Origin: Saprospiraceae bacterium
GTDB taxonomy: Bacteria; Bacteroidota; Bacteroidia; Chitinophagales; Saprospiraceae
Direction: 5' to 3'
DNA: 16,142 nucleotides
Assembly: GCA_020852155.1 (NCBI GenBank)
Contig: JADZBJ010000041.1
Coordinates: 1-16,142, forward strand
The translations under genes and the position numbers were made by a program. Below, one piece after another: positions 1-7,593 of this stretch (position 1 is its first letter; every line of letters starts with the position of its first letter). Under the pieces are notes generated by a model that saw only the letters and a list, made by a program, of their open reading frames with translations, was not told where the DNA came from and did not search any database.

Positions 1-1
1 A

Positions 2-1681
2 TTTGAACAAGCCCTGGCTGCGCACCGTTCGGGATTGAACGTAGCGGAAAGCATTCGGGATACCATACGCATGGCACGCATTCACCTGAATATGGGCGGT
101 GTTTATGAAGCCATGGGTTCCTACCCGGAAGCTTATGAGCAGGTGAACCTCGCAAGGCTTTTTTTTGAAAACCGAAACGACTTGCAAGCCCTGGCCAAGA
201 CCTACCCGCTACTGGGCCATATCCGCTTTGAACTGGAAATGCACAAGGAGGCCCGAAACTGGTACATCAAAGCCCTTCAACTCCGCCAAAAACTCGGCGA
301 GCCTCAAGGCATCGCCAATGCCTACAGCGATCTGGGTAATGTGCTGGATGAAATGAACAATCAGGATAGTTCCCGACAAGCCCTTGTCTATTACAACAAG
401 GCTTTGGAAATTTTCAAAAACCTGAACGATCAGCCGGGTATAGCCTCTATTTACAACAATTTTGGCGTCGCGTACAAGCATTTGGGCCAATATGAAGAAG
501 GTATGAAATACCTGCGCCAGGCCCTGAAGATACAAACAGACCTGGACGACCAACCGGGTCTGATGGTGGTTTATAACAGCATCGGCGACATCGAATTCGG
601 GCGACAGAATTACCACGAAGCCCTTCGTTATACGAAAATGTGCCTCGATATTGCCAAGGCCATCGGCGATAGCAAGTTTGAGCAGAAAGCATATAAGGAT
701 TTTGCCAAAAACTACGCCGCACTCGGCGATTTTGCCAAAGCCTATGAATACCGCGTCTTGTACGACGAACTGCGCTACAAACGCCTCGACGACGCACGTG
801 CCAAGGATTTTGAACGCAAAGAAGCGCGTTTCATTGACGACCGCCGCAAACGCGAAATCGAACGCCAGCAGAATGAACTGGTGTTGCGTGACGCAGAAAT
901 TGCCCGCTCGAATACCCTCCGCAACGCGCTCATCGGCGGTGCTGCATTACTGGCCATTCTGGCCGGCGTGATGATGAATCAAAACCGCCTGCGCGCCAGA
1001 AATAACCGCCTGCTGGCTTCAAAAAACCGCGCCATCGAACGCGAACGCGAACGCGCAGACAGCCTGCTGCGGAATATCCTGCCCGAAAAGACAGCCCACG
1101 AACTCAAACTGCACAACACCGTGCAGCCGGTCAGGTACGAATCAGTGACCGTTATGTTCACCGATTTCAAGGGTTTTACGAAAGTTGCAGAAATAGTTCC
1201 ACCTGAAGAACTGATTGAGGAACTGGATGAATGCTTCCGATTGTTTGACCGCATCGTCGAACGATATAAACTGGAAAAAATCAAAACCATCGGCGACTCG
1301 TACATGTGTGCCGGAGGTCTGCCGGAAGTCAACGACACACACCCGGAAGATATGGTTCGCGCCGCCATGGAAATGCTGGCCGAACTGGACGCCCTCATGC
1401 AACAAAAAGCGCTGGAAGGCAAACCCGCTTTTGAAATGCGCATCGGCATTCACACCGGCCCGGTGGTGGCGGGCATCGTCGGCAGTCACAAGTTTGCTTA
1501 CGATATCTGGGGCGATACGGTCAATACGGCAGCGCGCCTCGAACAAGGCAGCGAAGTTGGCCAAATCAATATTTCAGAAACAACCTACCAACGCATCAAA
1601 CACAAATTCCAATGTAAATTCAGGGGCAAACTGCAAGCCAAAAACAAAGGCGAAATCGCCATGTACTATGTTGAGCGGTAA
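2..1681 (+). CDS. TPR-repeat membrane protein with C-terminal class III adenylate cyclase (5' end outside window)
   Basis: This gene is partial: its reading frame is open from the first full codon at base 2, so the TTG at 35 is probably internal. Numbering residues from that TTG, roughly 1-240 are tandem TPR units (protein-protein interaction), about 250-295 is a charged coiled coil, 297-314 is one transmembrane helix, and 330-365 is the usual linker before a cyclase, ending in an 'LLRNILPEKTAHELK' stretch. A class III nucleotide cyclase domain follows (about 370-548). Metal-binding aspartates are present in FTDFKGFT (D377) and KTIGDSYM (D421). The base-selecting residues are K417 (KIKTIGD) and D490 (AYDIWGDTVN), the pair typical of adenylate rather than guanylate cyclases. 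The transition-state residues N497 and R501 are also present. All residues needed to make cAMP from ATP are therefore visible. The cyclase should be cytoplasmic, with the TPR part on the other side of the membrane if the missing N-terminus carries a signal peptide. What the TPR part senses is unknown. Confidence 0.92.
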   Translation, partial: FEQALAAHRSGLNVAESIRDTIRMARIHLNMGGVYEAMGSYPEAYEQVNLARLFFENRNDLQALAKTYPLLGHIRFELEMHKEARNWYIKALQLRQKLGEPQGIANAYSDLGNVLDEMNNQDSSRQALVYYNKALEIFKNLNDQPGIASIYNNFGVAYKHLGQYEEGMKYLRQALKIQTDLDDQPGLMVVYNSIGDIEFGRQNYHEALRYTKMCLDIAKAIGDSKFEQKAYKDFAKNYAALGDFAKAYEYRVLYDELRYKRLDDARAKDFERKEARFIDDRRKREIERQQNELVLRDAEIARSNTLRNALIGGAALLAILAGVMMNQNRLRARNNRLLASKNRAIERERERADSLLRNILPEKTAHELKLHNTVQPVRYESVTVMFTDFKGFTKVAEIVPPEELIEELDECFRLFDRIVERYKLEKIKTIGDSYMCAGGLPEVNDTHPEDMVRAAMEMLAELDALMQQKALEGKPAFEMRIGIHTGPVVAGIVGSHKFAYDIWGDTVNTAARLEQGSEVGQINISETTYQRIKHKFQCKFRGKLQAKNKGEIAMYYVER

Positions 1682-1786
1682 GCGGTTAGCGGTTAGTGAT
1701 TAGCTTTTCAACCTACTCATGTTGTAAAACTAATCACTAACCGCTAATCACTTACCGCTAATCACTAACCGCTTACCACTAAATAA
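1681..1786. repeat. Heptanucleotide repeat array forming a large inverted repeat
   Basis: The whole gap between the cyclase stop and hflX is built of 7-base units. On the left, AGCGGTT (1681-1687), AGCGGTT (1688-1694) and AGTGATT (1695-1701). On the right, after a 26-base spacer, eight units run from 1731 to 1786: TAATCAC, TAACCGC, TAATCAC, TTACCGC, TAATCAC, TAACCGC, TTACCAC, TAAATAA. The right units are the reverse complement of the left ones. The 15-mer GCGGTTAGTGATTAG (1689-1703) has perfect reverse complements at 1730-1744 and 1758-1772, and the longer arm 1682-1704 matches 1757-1779 at 21 of 23 positions. The transcript could fold into alternative long hairpins between the two genes. Function is unknown; it could act as a transcript end or processing site, or be a slippage-prone simple repeat. 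Confidence 0.85.
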
Positions 1787-1789
1787 TTT

Positions 1790-2998
1790 ATGGCCAAAGA
1801 ATGGACGCTGGGTGAGAAAGAATCCGGTCTAAAAAAAGAAACCGAATACGCCGTACTGATCGGCTTGATTACGCCGGATATTTCCGAAACACTGGCGCAT
1901 GAATACATGGACGAATTGGAGTTTCTGGCCTCAACCGCAGGTGCAGAAACCATCAAACGTTTCACGCAACGCCTGCCCCATCCCGAACATATCACCTATA
2001 TCGGCAAGGGTAAAGTTGAGGAAATCGCCCGCTACCTCGATCGCCACGAAGAAGTCACGATGGTGATTGTGGACGACGACCTGACCGGCAAACAAACCAA
2101 CTATCTGGAGGAGCAACTCAAGGTAAAAATCATTGACCGGTCAACCCTGATCCTCGATATTTTTGCCCATCGGGCACAAACGGCTCAGGCAAAAACACAG
2201 GTCGAACTGGCGCAAATGAAATACCTGTTGCCGCGCCTGCGCGGCCTCTGGACGCACCTTGAGCGCCAACGCGGTGGTATCGGTATGCGCGGCCCCGGTG
2301 AAACGCAAATCGAAACCGACCGCCGATTAGTGCAAAATCGCGTTAAAGCCCTGGAAATCAAACTCCGCGATATTGACCGCCAAAACCAGACACAGCGCAA
2401 AACAAGGGGCGAACTCATTCGGGTAGCGCTCGTCGGATATACCAACGTCGGCAAAAGCACCCTCATGAATATGCTCAGCAAAAGTGAGGTGCTGGCCGAA
2501 AACAAACTTTTCGCAACGCTGGATACGACCGTCCGCAAAGTCGTTTTTGAAACGGTTCCGTTCCTGTTGTCTGATACCGTCGGTTTTATCCGAAAACTGC
2601 CGCACCACCTTGTCGAAAGTTTCAAAAGCACCCTCGATGAAGTGCGGGAAAGCGATATTTTGCTCCACGTTGTAGATGTCGCACACCCGCAATTCGAAGA
2701 CCAGGTGCGCACCGTGCAAAACACCTTGCAGGAACTGAAAGTCAGTGACAAACCAACGCTCATGGTCTATAATAAAATTGACCTCTACCGCGAACGCTAC
2801 TTCGATGACCTGCTGGATGAGCAAACAAGGCGCGACCTCGAAGTGGAACTTGCCGAGCGTTTGAAGGAAAGTTTTGGCGAAAACATCTTTATTTCGGCCC
2901 ATACCAAAGAAGGCATTGATCTGCTCCGTGAACGCATGACCCGACTTATCAAAGAAGCATACGTGGTGCGTTATCCGCATCAGGTGAGGAATTTTTAA
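1790..2998 (+). CDS. hflX: GTPase HflX (ribosome-associated/splitting GTPase)
   Basis: This is a 402-residue HflX-family GTPase. In characterised species HflX binds the 50S subunit and splits stalled or heat-damaged ribosomes. The N-terminal HflX domain covers about residues 20-205, including the family hallmark GPGETQIETDRR at 168-179 and an arginine- and glutamine-rich helical linker at about 180-205. The G domain has the P-loop GYTNVGKST (216-224), G3 DTVG (262-265), G4 NKID (328-331) and a G5-like SAH (369-371). Length and domain order fit the family (E. coli HflX is 426 residues). The ATG at 1790 directly follows the repeat array and gives the expected N-terminal domain length. It may be read through from the cyclase gene or have its own promoter in the AT-rich end of the array. 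It is not next to hfq, unlike the E. coli arrangement. Confidence 0.96.
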   Translation: MAKEWTLGEKESGLKKETEYAVLIGLITPDISETLAHEYMDELEFLASTAGAETIKRFTQRLPHPEHITYIGKGKVEEIARYLDRHEEVTMVIVDDDLTGKQTNYLEEQLKVKIIDRSTLILDIFAHRAQTAQAKTQVELAQMKYLLPRLRGLWTHLERQRGGIGMRGPGETQIETDRRLVQNRVKALEIKLRDIDRQNQTQRKTRGELIRVALVGYTNVGKSTLMNMLSKSEVLAENKLFATLDTTVRKVVFETVPFLLSDTVGFIRKLPHHLVESFKSTLDEVRESDILLHVVDVAHPQFEDQVRTVQNTLQELKVSDKPTLMVYNKIDLYRERYFDDLLDEQTRRDLEVELAERLKESFGENIFISAHTKEGIDLLRERMTRLIKEAYVVRYPHQVRNF

Positions 2999-3011
2999 GG
3001 AGTTGTTTGTT

Positions 3012-3035
3012 GGTGATTTGGTGATTTGGTGATTT
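3012..3035. repeat. Three perfect tandem copies of the octamer GGTGATTT
   Basis: Copies lie at 3012-3019, 3020-3027 and 3028-3035, starting 14 bases after the hflX stop and followed by a T-run. The same gap (2999-3118) also has two direct copies of TTTTACCTT at 3067-3075 and 3092-3100. No coding potential or clear terminator hairpin is seen there. The unit differs from the heptads upstream of hflX. Function is unknown. Confidence 0.8.
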
Positions 3036-3118
3036 GTTTTTCGGGGAATGCCCTGTTTCCTTCACCTTTTACCTTCGAACCAGGCTTGTGTTTTTACCTT
3101 TTTTAAACAATTTTCAGC

Positions 3119-4027
3119 ATGTCAAATCAGGCACTTTGGGGACTTGACCTCGGCGGAACCAAAATTGAAGGCGCTATTCTTGAAAGCCGTGAAAACCCGC
3201 GCGTATTGCACCGTATGCGCATACCGACCGAGGCCGACAAAGGCTATGACCACATCGTAAATCAGGTAGAAAAACTGATTAACATGCTGCGTGAAGCATC
3301 CGGAATGAACCCTGCACAAGTCGGCTTGGGGCATCCTGGTACGCTGGATCCGATAACTGGCCACATTAAAAACGCCAATACAACGGCGCTGATCGGCAAG
3401 CCTTTTGACAAAGACCTGATGGCGCGCCTCGGCGTACCCGTGAAATTAGCCAACGACGCCAATTGCTTTGCCGTAGCGGAAGCCCTCATGGGCGCTGTAC
3501 CCGAGGTTTTGCCGAATGCAGAAGTCGTGTTTGGCGTCATTCTCGGAACCGGCGTAGGCGGTGGCTGGGTCATACGCGGCAAAGTCATCAATGGTCGTCA
3601 AGGCATTGCCGGAGAATGGGGCCACAACTTTCTGGATGAAAGCGGCGGCCCTTGCTACTGCGGCCGTACTGGATGTGTGGAAACGGTCATTTCAGGCCCG
3701 GCATTAGAACGCTACTACGCTGGTCTGACTGGCGAAAAACGCAAATTACATGATATTTCAATCCGCGCTACGGAAGGAAACGACCCGGCAGCCCAACAAA
3801 CCATTGAGCGCCTGCTGAAATATTACGGAAAAGCGATGGCCGTCGTCATCAATATCATGGACCCCGACGCAGTGGTGCTGGGAGGAGGCGTAGGTAATAT
3901 TGACGCGCTATACGACGCTGGCATTGCCGAGGTCAAAAAGCACCTGTTCAACCATCGCATTGATACGGTGTTTTTAAAACCCAAATTAGGCGATAGCGCC
4001 GGCGTTTTCGGGGCAGCCTTGCTCTAA
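3119..4027 (+). CDS. ROK-family sugar kinase
   Basis: This 302-residue protein is a full-length ROK (repressor, ORF, kinase) family member lacking the N-terminal DNA-binding domain of the repressor branch, so it is most likely an ATP-dependent sugar kinase acting in the cytoplasm. The N-terminal phosphate-binding motif is DLGGTK (10-15). The sugar-binding/catalytic segment is LANDANCF, with D113 the likely general base. The second phosphate loop is GTGVGGG (143-149). The ROK signature with its zinc site is complete: GEWGHNFL (H169) followed by CYCGRTGC (C179, C181, C186). A C-terminal nucleotide-binding stretch VVLGGGVG follows. Substrate cannot be assigned from sequence alone: glucose, fructose, N-acetylglucosamine and N-acetylmannosamine kinases all share these motifs. 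The ATG at 3119 places the DLGGTK motif at residue 10, as is normal for the family. Confidence 0.94.
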   Translation: MSNQALWGLDLGGTKIEGAILESRENPRVLHRMRIPTEADKGYDHIVNQVEKLINMLREASGMNPAQVGLGHPGTLDPITGHIKNANTTALIGKPFDKDLMARLGVPVKLANDANCFAVAEALMGAVPEVLPNAEVVFGVILGTGVGGGWVIRGKVINGRQGIAGEWGHNFLDESGGPCYCGRTGCVETVISGPALERYYAGLTGEKRKLHDISIRATEGNDPAAQQTIERLLKYYGKAMAVVINIMDPDAVVLGGGVGNIDALYDAGIAEVKKHLFNHRIDTVFLKPKLGDSAGVFGAALL

Positions 4028-4075
4028 CCAACCGCAAAAGTCAACCCAAAGTAATTTTGAACGACTCGCGTCTGT

Positions 4076-4130
4076 AAATCATTGAAAATCAGGAAAATCA
4101 ATCCTGTAAATCTTCTAAATCCCTAAAATC
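4076..4130. repeat. Irregular AAATC repeat series upstream of the membrane protein gene
   Basis: The pentamer AAATC occurs at 4076, 4086, 4095, 4108, 4117 and 4126, i.e. at spacings of 10, 9, 13, 9 and 9 bases, ending 9 bases before the next start codon. It fills about half of the gap after the ROK kinase gene. The rest of the gap (4028-4075) shows nothing I can name. It may be an untranslated leader element; no protein-binding site is recognised. Confidence 0.65.
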
Positions 4131-4139
4131 CGGGTATAC

Positions 4140-5240
4140 ATGTCTGAACTCCCGAATACAAACCCGACGCCCGAACTGGATGCAGAGGGGCGTCAGGTGC
4201 TCCAGTCGTTCCGCGCTTCCCGCATTTTATTCCCTGTGATGCTGGGCCTTTTGGCCGTCGGCTATCTGTTTTACCGACAATTTGACCCCGAACGTTTTCG
4301 GCAAATCAACTGGTCGGCACAGGCCTGGGGATGGATTGGCATATCTTTCCTCCTGCTGATCATTCGGCATTTATTTTATTCATTTCGGCTGTACACACTC
4401 GGCAATGGCACGCTGACCTGGCGGAAGTGCCTCGAACTGATGGTGATCTGGGAATTCAGTACCAACCTGACCCCAACCAGTAAAGGCGGGCCTTTCATTA
4501 TGCTTTTCGTGTTGTCGCGCGAAGGTTTGAATGCCGGTCGTACTGCCACGGCCGTGTTCTACACCATGCTGTGTGACTCCGGCTTTTTTGTCCTGACCCT
4601 GCCTGTTTGGCTGATGATCTACGGGCCGCCTGTGTTGTACCCCGGCATGAAATCCTACCATGACGTTAGCCTGGCCAGTGGCGCGTTTTTCGTTACCTAT
4701 GCCATGATGGCCACTTATTGGGTCATACTGCTGGTATTGTTAGTCCTCCGGCCGCGATATGCGCAACGCGCCCTGAAATGGCTGGGGCAGCAAAATTTTC
4801 TACAGCGTTATGCCGAAAAATTTGAGCGAATTGGTCACGAGTTTGCCCTGGCAGCCCATGAAATTCGACTGCAACACTGGTCTTATCACCTGAAAATCAT
4901 ATTGAGTACTGTCGGCGTCTGGACCAGTAAATTCTTCATGATTAACTGTATCATTCTCGCCATCGTACCTGAAACGCCTTTAGACGGCAGCACTCAGGCC
5001 TTCATTTATGCCCGATTGGTGGCCATGTTCATCATTATGGCATTCAGTCCGACGCCCGGCGGCGCAGGGCTGGCAGAACTGGCTTTGGCGGGTTTTATTT
5101 CGGATTATGTGCCCACGGGTATCGGGCTGATCGTCGCGTTGATTTGGCGCGGTATGGCGTATTATGGGTATCTTTTGTTAGGTGCGGTTGTGGTGCCGAA
5201 CTGGGTGTCGAATACCGTGCGGAAAAGGCAAGGCCAATGA
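4140..5240 (+). CDS. YbhN/AglD-type integral membrane protein (lysylphosphatidylglycerol synthase TM region-like, flippase-like)
   Basis: This 366-residue polytopic membrane protein has hydrophobic segments near residues 29-46, 62-80, 137-158, 178-204, 252-276, 288-302 and 325-358. The conserved SPTPGGAGLAE motif at 303-313 is typical of the UPF0104/YbhN family, the membrane part shared with MprF lysylphosphatidylglycerol synthases. Family members are thought to move or present lipid-linked molecules across the inner membrane, but few have been studied. The soluble aminoacyl-transferase domain of MprF is absent, so lipid lysinylation is not supported. The first 25 residues are polar and cytoplasmic-looking. 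The gene sits 112 bases after the ROK kinase in the same direction; no functional link is evident. Confidence 0.88.
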   Translation: MSELPNTNPTPELDAEGRQVLQSFRASRILFPVMLGLLAVGYLFYRQFDPERFRQINWSAQAWGWIGISFLLLIIRHLFYSFRLYTLGNGTLTWRKCLELMVIWEFSTNLTPTSKGGPFIMLFVLSREGLNAGRTATAVFYTMLCDSGFFVLTLPVWLMIYGPPVLYPGMKSYHDVSLASGAFFVTYAMMATYWVILLVLLVLRPRYAQRALKWLGQQNFLQRYAEKFERIGHEFALAAHEIRLQHWSYHLKIILSTVGVWTSKFFMINCIILAIVPETPLDGSTQAFIYARLVAMFIIMAFSPTPGGAGLAELALAGFISDYVPTGIGLIVALIWRGMAYYGYLLLGAVVVPNWVSNTVRKRQGQ

Positions 5241-5262
5241 GCCGTTCGACGTGAATATTTCT

Positions 5263-5270
5263 CATATTTG
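5263..5270 (+). promoter_or_regulatory. Candidate Bacteroidota -7 element before the TPR-LytTR gene
   Basis: CATATTTG matches the Bacteroidota -7 consensus TAnnTTTG at all but the first base. It lies 27 bases upstream of the ATG at 5297, in the 56-base gap after the preceding gene. No convincing TTTG-type -33 box is seen at the right distance, so this is only a candidate. Confidence 0.3.
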
Positions 5271-5296
5271 CAGGAAACTTAATTCAGGCAAACACA

Positions 5297-7189
5297 ATGT
5301 GCTTCTTTCTTGCTCAACCCGCCTCTCGCTTCAATTGGATATTGTTGTGCCTTACAGGATGTTTAATATTATCATTAAGCACTTCTGCGCAAACACCGCT
5401 GAGCAATCCAGACAGCCTTAAAAAAATCACTTTTGATGCTTACGCTTCAGATGTTTCCACCGCCGACCGGCTATTGGCACTCGCTGCTTATTATTGGCAA
5501 ATTTCGCCCGATAGCGCCAACGATTGCAGTCAAAAAGCACTAAAAATCGGTATTGACCTGAAAAACGATACTTTGATTGCCTTGTCAAGATACATGACAG
5601 CCAATGTGATGTTAGTTGAGGGAAAAAACACCGAGGCGCGCCAGATTTACACAGCGGTAAAGAGTGTATTTGAAAAATATGGCAAGGATAAACGCGTCGT
5701 CCAGACCCTTTCCAATCAGGCAAATACATATTTGAACGAAAACAAATACGCCGAAGCGCGGGCGCTGTTTAACGAAGCCCTGAAATTCGCTGAAAGGTTG
5801 AATGACCTAAAAACCAGGGCTTTTGTCCTGAGTAACCTGGGCATCGTTCATGACATGGAAGGTGATAAAACGGGCGCTATCCAACGTTACACCGAAGCAC
5901 TAAAATATCTGGAACAAATCGGCGATACTGGCAGCGCAGCCCGTATTTACCACAACATCGGCTCGCTGTACAGCAATCTGGAAGATCAGCAAAATGCTAT
6001 TCAGTTTACCCTGAAAGCCTGTGAAGGTTACACTGCCGCAGGAAACAAAAAATCGCTGACCACCGCCTTCTTTAACCTCGCATATTATTACAAGGAACTA
6101 GACAGTATCGCGCTTTCGGAACATTACCTGAACAAGCTCTTGAAGCCTGAGTTTCCGCTCAATCAGGCGCAGCAATCCACGCTGCTGCTGCTTCGCGGGC
6201 AAGTGGCTGAAAAACGAGGGCTTTATGATGTCGCCATCCCGCTGTTAGACAGCGCGCTCGTGGTGGCCAAACAGGCAAACAGTGCAATCAATATCCATAA
6301 TACCTCGGCTACCCTGAGTCGCATTTTCCTGGAAAAAAAGCAATACGCCACAGCCCTGCCTCATGCCCGAAAAGCCTTGGACCTCGCTCTTCAAATGGGC
6401 GACGATGTTTCGATCAACCTCGATCAGAAACTGATGGCGCACAGTCTGGCCGGATCGGGCCAAAAAGCGGAAGCATACACCTACCTGCAAGCCTATGAGG
6501 TTGGCCGCGACACCCAATATACGCGCGAGCGTTTTCAGGCTATTCAAAACACCGAACGAAAATATGACACCGAAAAAAAAGAATGGCTGATTGCACGTCA
6601 ACAGTCCGACCTCCGCGAACAAAGGCTTTGGCTGGCGCTTTCATTATTGGCCATAATGGGATTAATAGCAGGCCTTTACTGGTTGTTCAGAAGCCGCAGG
6701 TTGAAACAAGAACAACTAACCATCAAATCGGCATTGAACCAACTGCTACAAGAGCAAAACGATCAACTTCAACAGGCGAACATTAACCTTCAATCCAAAC
6801 TGGAGCAAACTTCGCTTCGTCCTCTATCAAAAGAAGAACTGGGGCAAATAACCGTCACCCTGTCCAATCAGAATAAAACCGTCCTGGCGCTGGGCGATAT
6901 TTTTTACATTGAGTCGAAGGGTAATTTTGTTACGTTTTATACGACTAAAGGCGTACACCACGATTGGCAGGCCCTCAATCATTACGAAGAACTACTGGCC
7001 CCCACGACGCTTTTCTATCGCACACATCGGTCGTATATGGTCAACCGCCTGCACGTTACCGGACGCCGTGCCACCGAGGTACTCCTTTCTAACGGTAATG
7101 CCGTAGCTATCGCCAGCACACCGGAAACCAAGGCAGCGGCCCATGAATGGCTGGACAAATGGCTGACTACTGGCCACACAGAGTCGTAA
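5297..7189 (+). CDS. Membrane-anchored TPR protein with C-terminal LytTR DNA-binding domain
   Basis: This 630-residue protein is a probable membrane-bound transcription regulator. Residues 1-31 look like a signal peptide (hydrophobic core ILLCLTGCLILSLS, cleavage near TSA|Q). About 45-420 are TPR repeats, predicted to be periplasmic. A single transmembrane helix spans 444-464 (LWLALSLLAIMGLIAGLYWLF region), and a glutamine-rich coiled coil covers about 468-512. A LytTR domain occupies about 520-625: VLALGDIFYIESKGNFV at its start, FYRTHRSYMVNR in the middle. LytTR domains bind DNA direct repeats and usually sit on soluble response regulators; here the domain is tethered on the cytoplasmic side with no receiver domain. 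Such TPR-TM-LytTR proteins occur in Bacteroidota, usually with unknown signal and targets. The overall plan (TPR, TM, coiled coil, output) mirrors the cyclase gene at the start of the window. The ATG at 5297 was chosen because it gives a complete signal peptide. Confidence 0.9.
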   Translation: MCFFLAQPASRFNWILLCLTGCLILSLSTSAQTPLSNPDSLKKITFDAYASDVSTADRLLALAAYYWQISPDSANDCSQKALKIGIDLKNDTLIALSRYMTANVMLVEGKNTEARQIYTAVKSVFEKYGKDKRVVQTLSNQANTYLNENKYAEARALFNEALKFAERLNDLKTRAFVLSNLGIVHDMEGDKTGAIQRYTEALKYLEQIGDTGSAARIYHNIGSLYSNLEDQQNAIQFTLKACEGYTAAGNKKSLTTAFFNLAYYYKELDSIALSEHYLNKLLKPEFPLNQAQQSTLLLLRGQVAEKRGLYDVAIPLLDSALVVAKQANSAINIHNTSATLSRIFLEKKQYATALPHARKALDLALQMGDDVSINLDQKLMAHSLAGSGQKAEAYTYLQAYEVGRDTQYTRERFQAIQNTERKYDTEKKEWLIARQQSDLREQRLWLALSLLAIMGLIAGLYWLFRSRRLKQEQLTIKSALNQLLQEQNDQLQQANINLQSKLEQTSLRPLSKEELGQITVTLSNQNKTVLALGDIFYIESKGNFVTFYTTKGVHHDWQALNHYEELLAPTTLFYRTHRSYMVNRLHVTGRRATEVLLSNGNAVAIASTPETKAAAHEWLDKWLTTGHTES

Positions 7190-7215
7190 TAACAATTTAA
7201 TTTCATCAGGTAATT

Positions 7216-7234
7216 TCCCGATTTCACGGGATTT
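7216..7234 (+). terminator. Weak terminator-like hairpin after the LytTR gene
   Basis: TCCCG (7216-7220) pairs with CGGGA (7227-7231) around a 6-base loop and is followed by TTT, 27 bases after the stop codon. The stem is only 5 bp and the T-run is short, so this is a weak candidate. Confidence 0.35.
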
Positions 7235-7340
7235 CTGCCCTCTATATGGGTCATCTATATAAATATCGCCCTTGAATGCGGCAATTTTGGGAGTGGAACA
7301 TCTATTCCCATCCTGTTTTTCATAGATTACTCCTGTTTCG

Positions 7341-7589
7341 ATGATTCGGTTTTTCCTCTTCGCTTGCGCGGGGCTGTTCGCCCCTGCGCTGTACGCTCAA
7401 TCGCCTTCGCCAAAATGATCAATATTAATAGGCCTGTTTATTCAATTCGCTATTGCCGCTTTTATGCCAGTACCGCAAAAATTCAACTATCAGGCTGTTG
7501 CTAGAAATACACAAGGATCTGTGTTGGCCAATCAAGTCGTCGCTATCCGAGCCTGCATACTGAATGGGCAAATTAACCGCCGACCGTAA
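7341..7589 (+). pseudogene. Remnant of a secreted Bacteroidota protein gene ('KFNYQAVARN' family N-terminus)
   Basis: A single frame runs from ATG 7341 to TAA 7587-7589 but is interrupted by TGA at 7416-7418. Before the TGA the peptide is signal-peptide-like (MIRFFLFACAGLFAPALYAQ, then SPSPK). After it the same frame gives a second hydrophobic stretch, then VPQKFNYQAVARNTQGSV and LANQVVAIRACILNGQ. This motif series (PQ.FNYQAVAR...G.VLANQ.V..R..IL.G) is a well-known N-terminus of secreted and surface proteins in Bacteroidota. It normally follows directly after the signal peptide and continues for hundreds of residues. Here it ends 12 codons after VVAIR at a stop, with nothing recognisable beyond. 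I infer a gene lost by deletion plus a nonsense change. Re-initiation at ATG 7464 would give only a 41-residue peptide. Confidence 0.72.
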
Positions 7590-7593
7590 AAAC

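Noticed and set aside
1681..1786. CRISPR-like array from the repeated TAATCAC/TAACCGC units
   Set aside because: Units are 7 bases with no spacers, and no cas genes are present.
2327..2980. Long minus-strand ORF inside hflX (also 1142-1564 inside the cyclase gene)
   Set aside because: Both lie opposite well-conserved coding sequence and encode nothing recognisable, so they are frame shadows.
3119..4027. ROK-type transcriptional repressor
   Set aside because: There is no N-terminal helix-turn-helix; the ATP motif starts at residue 10, so a kinase is the better reading.
4140..5240. MprF-type lysylphosphatidylglycerol synthase
   Set aside because: Only the membrane region is present; the aminoacyl-transferase domain is missing, so the enzymatic name is not justified.
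5297..5420. Lipoprotein reading of the TPR-LytTR N-terminus (LTGC)
   Set aside because: The cysteine lies inside the hydrophobic core and is followed by another hydrophobic stretch and a better cleavage site at TSA|Q.
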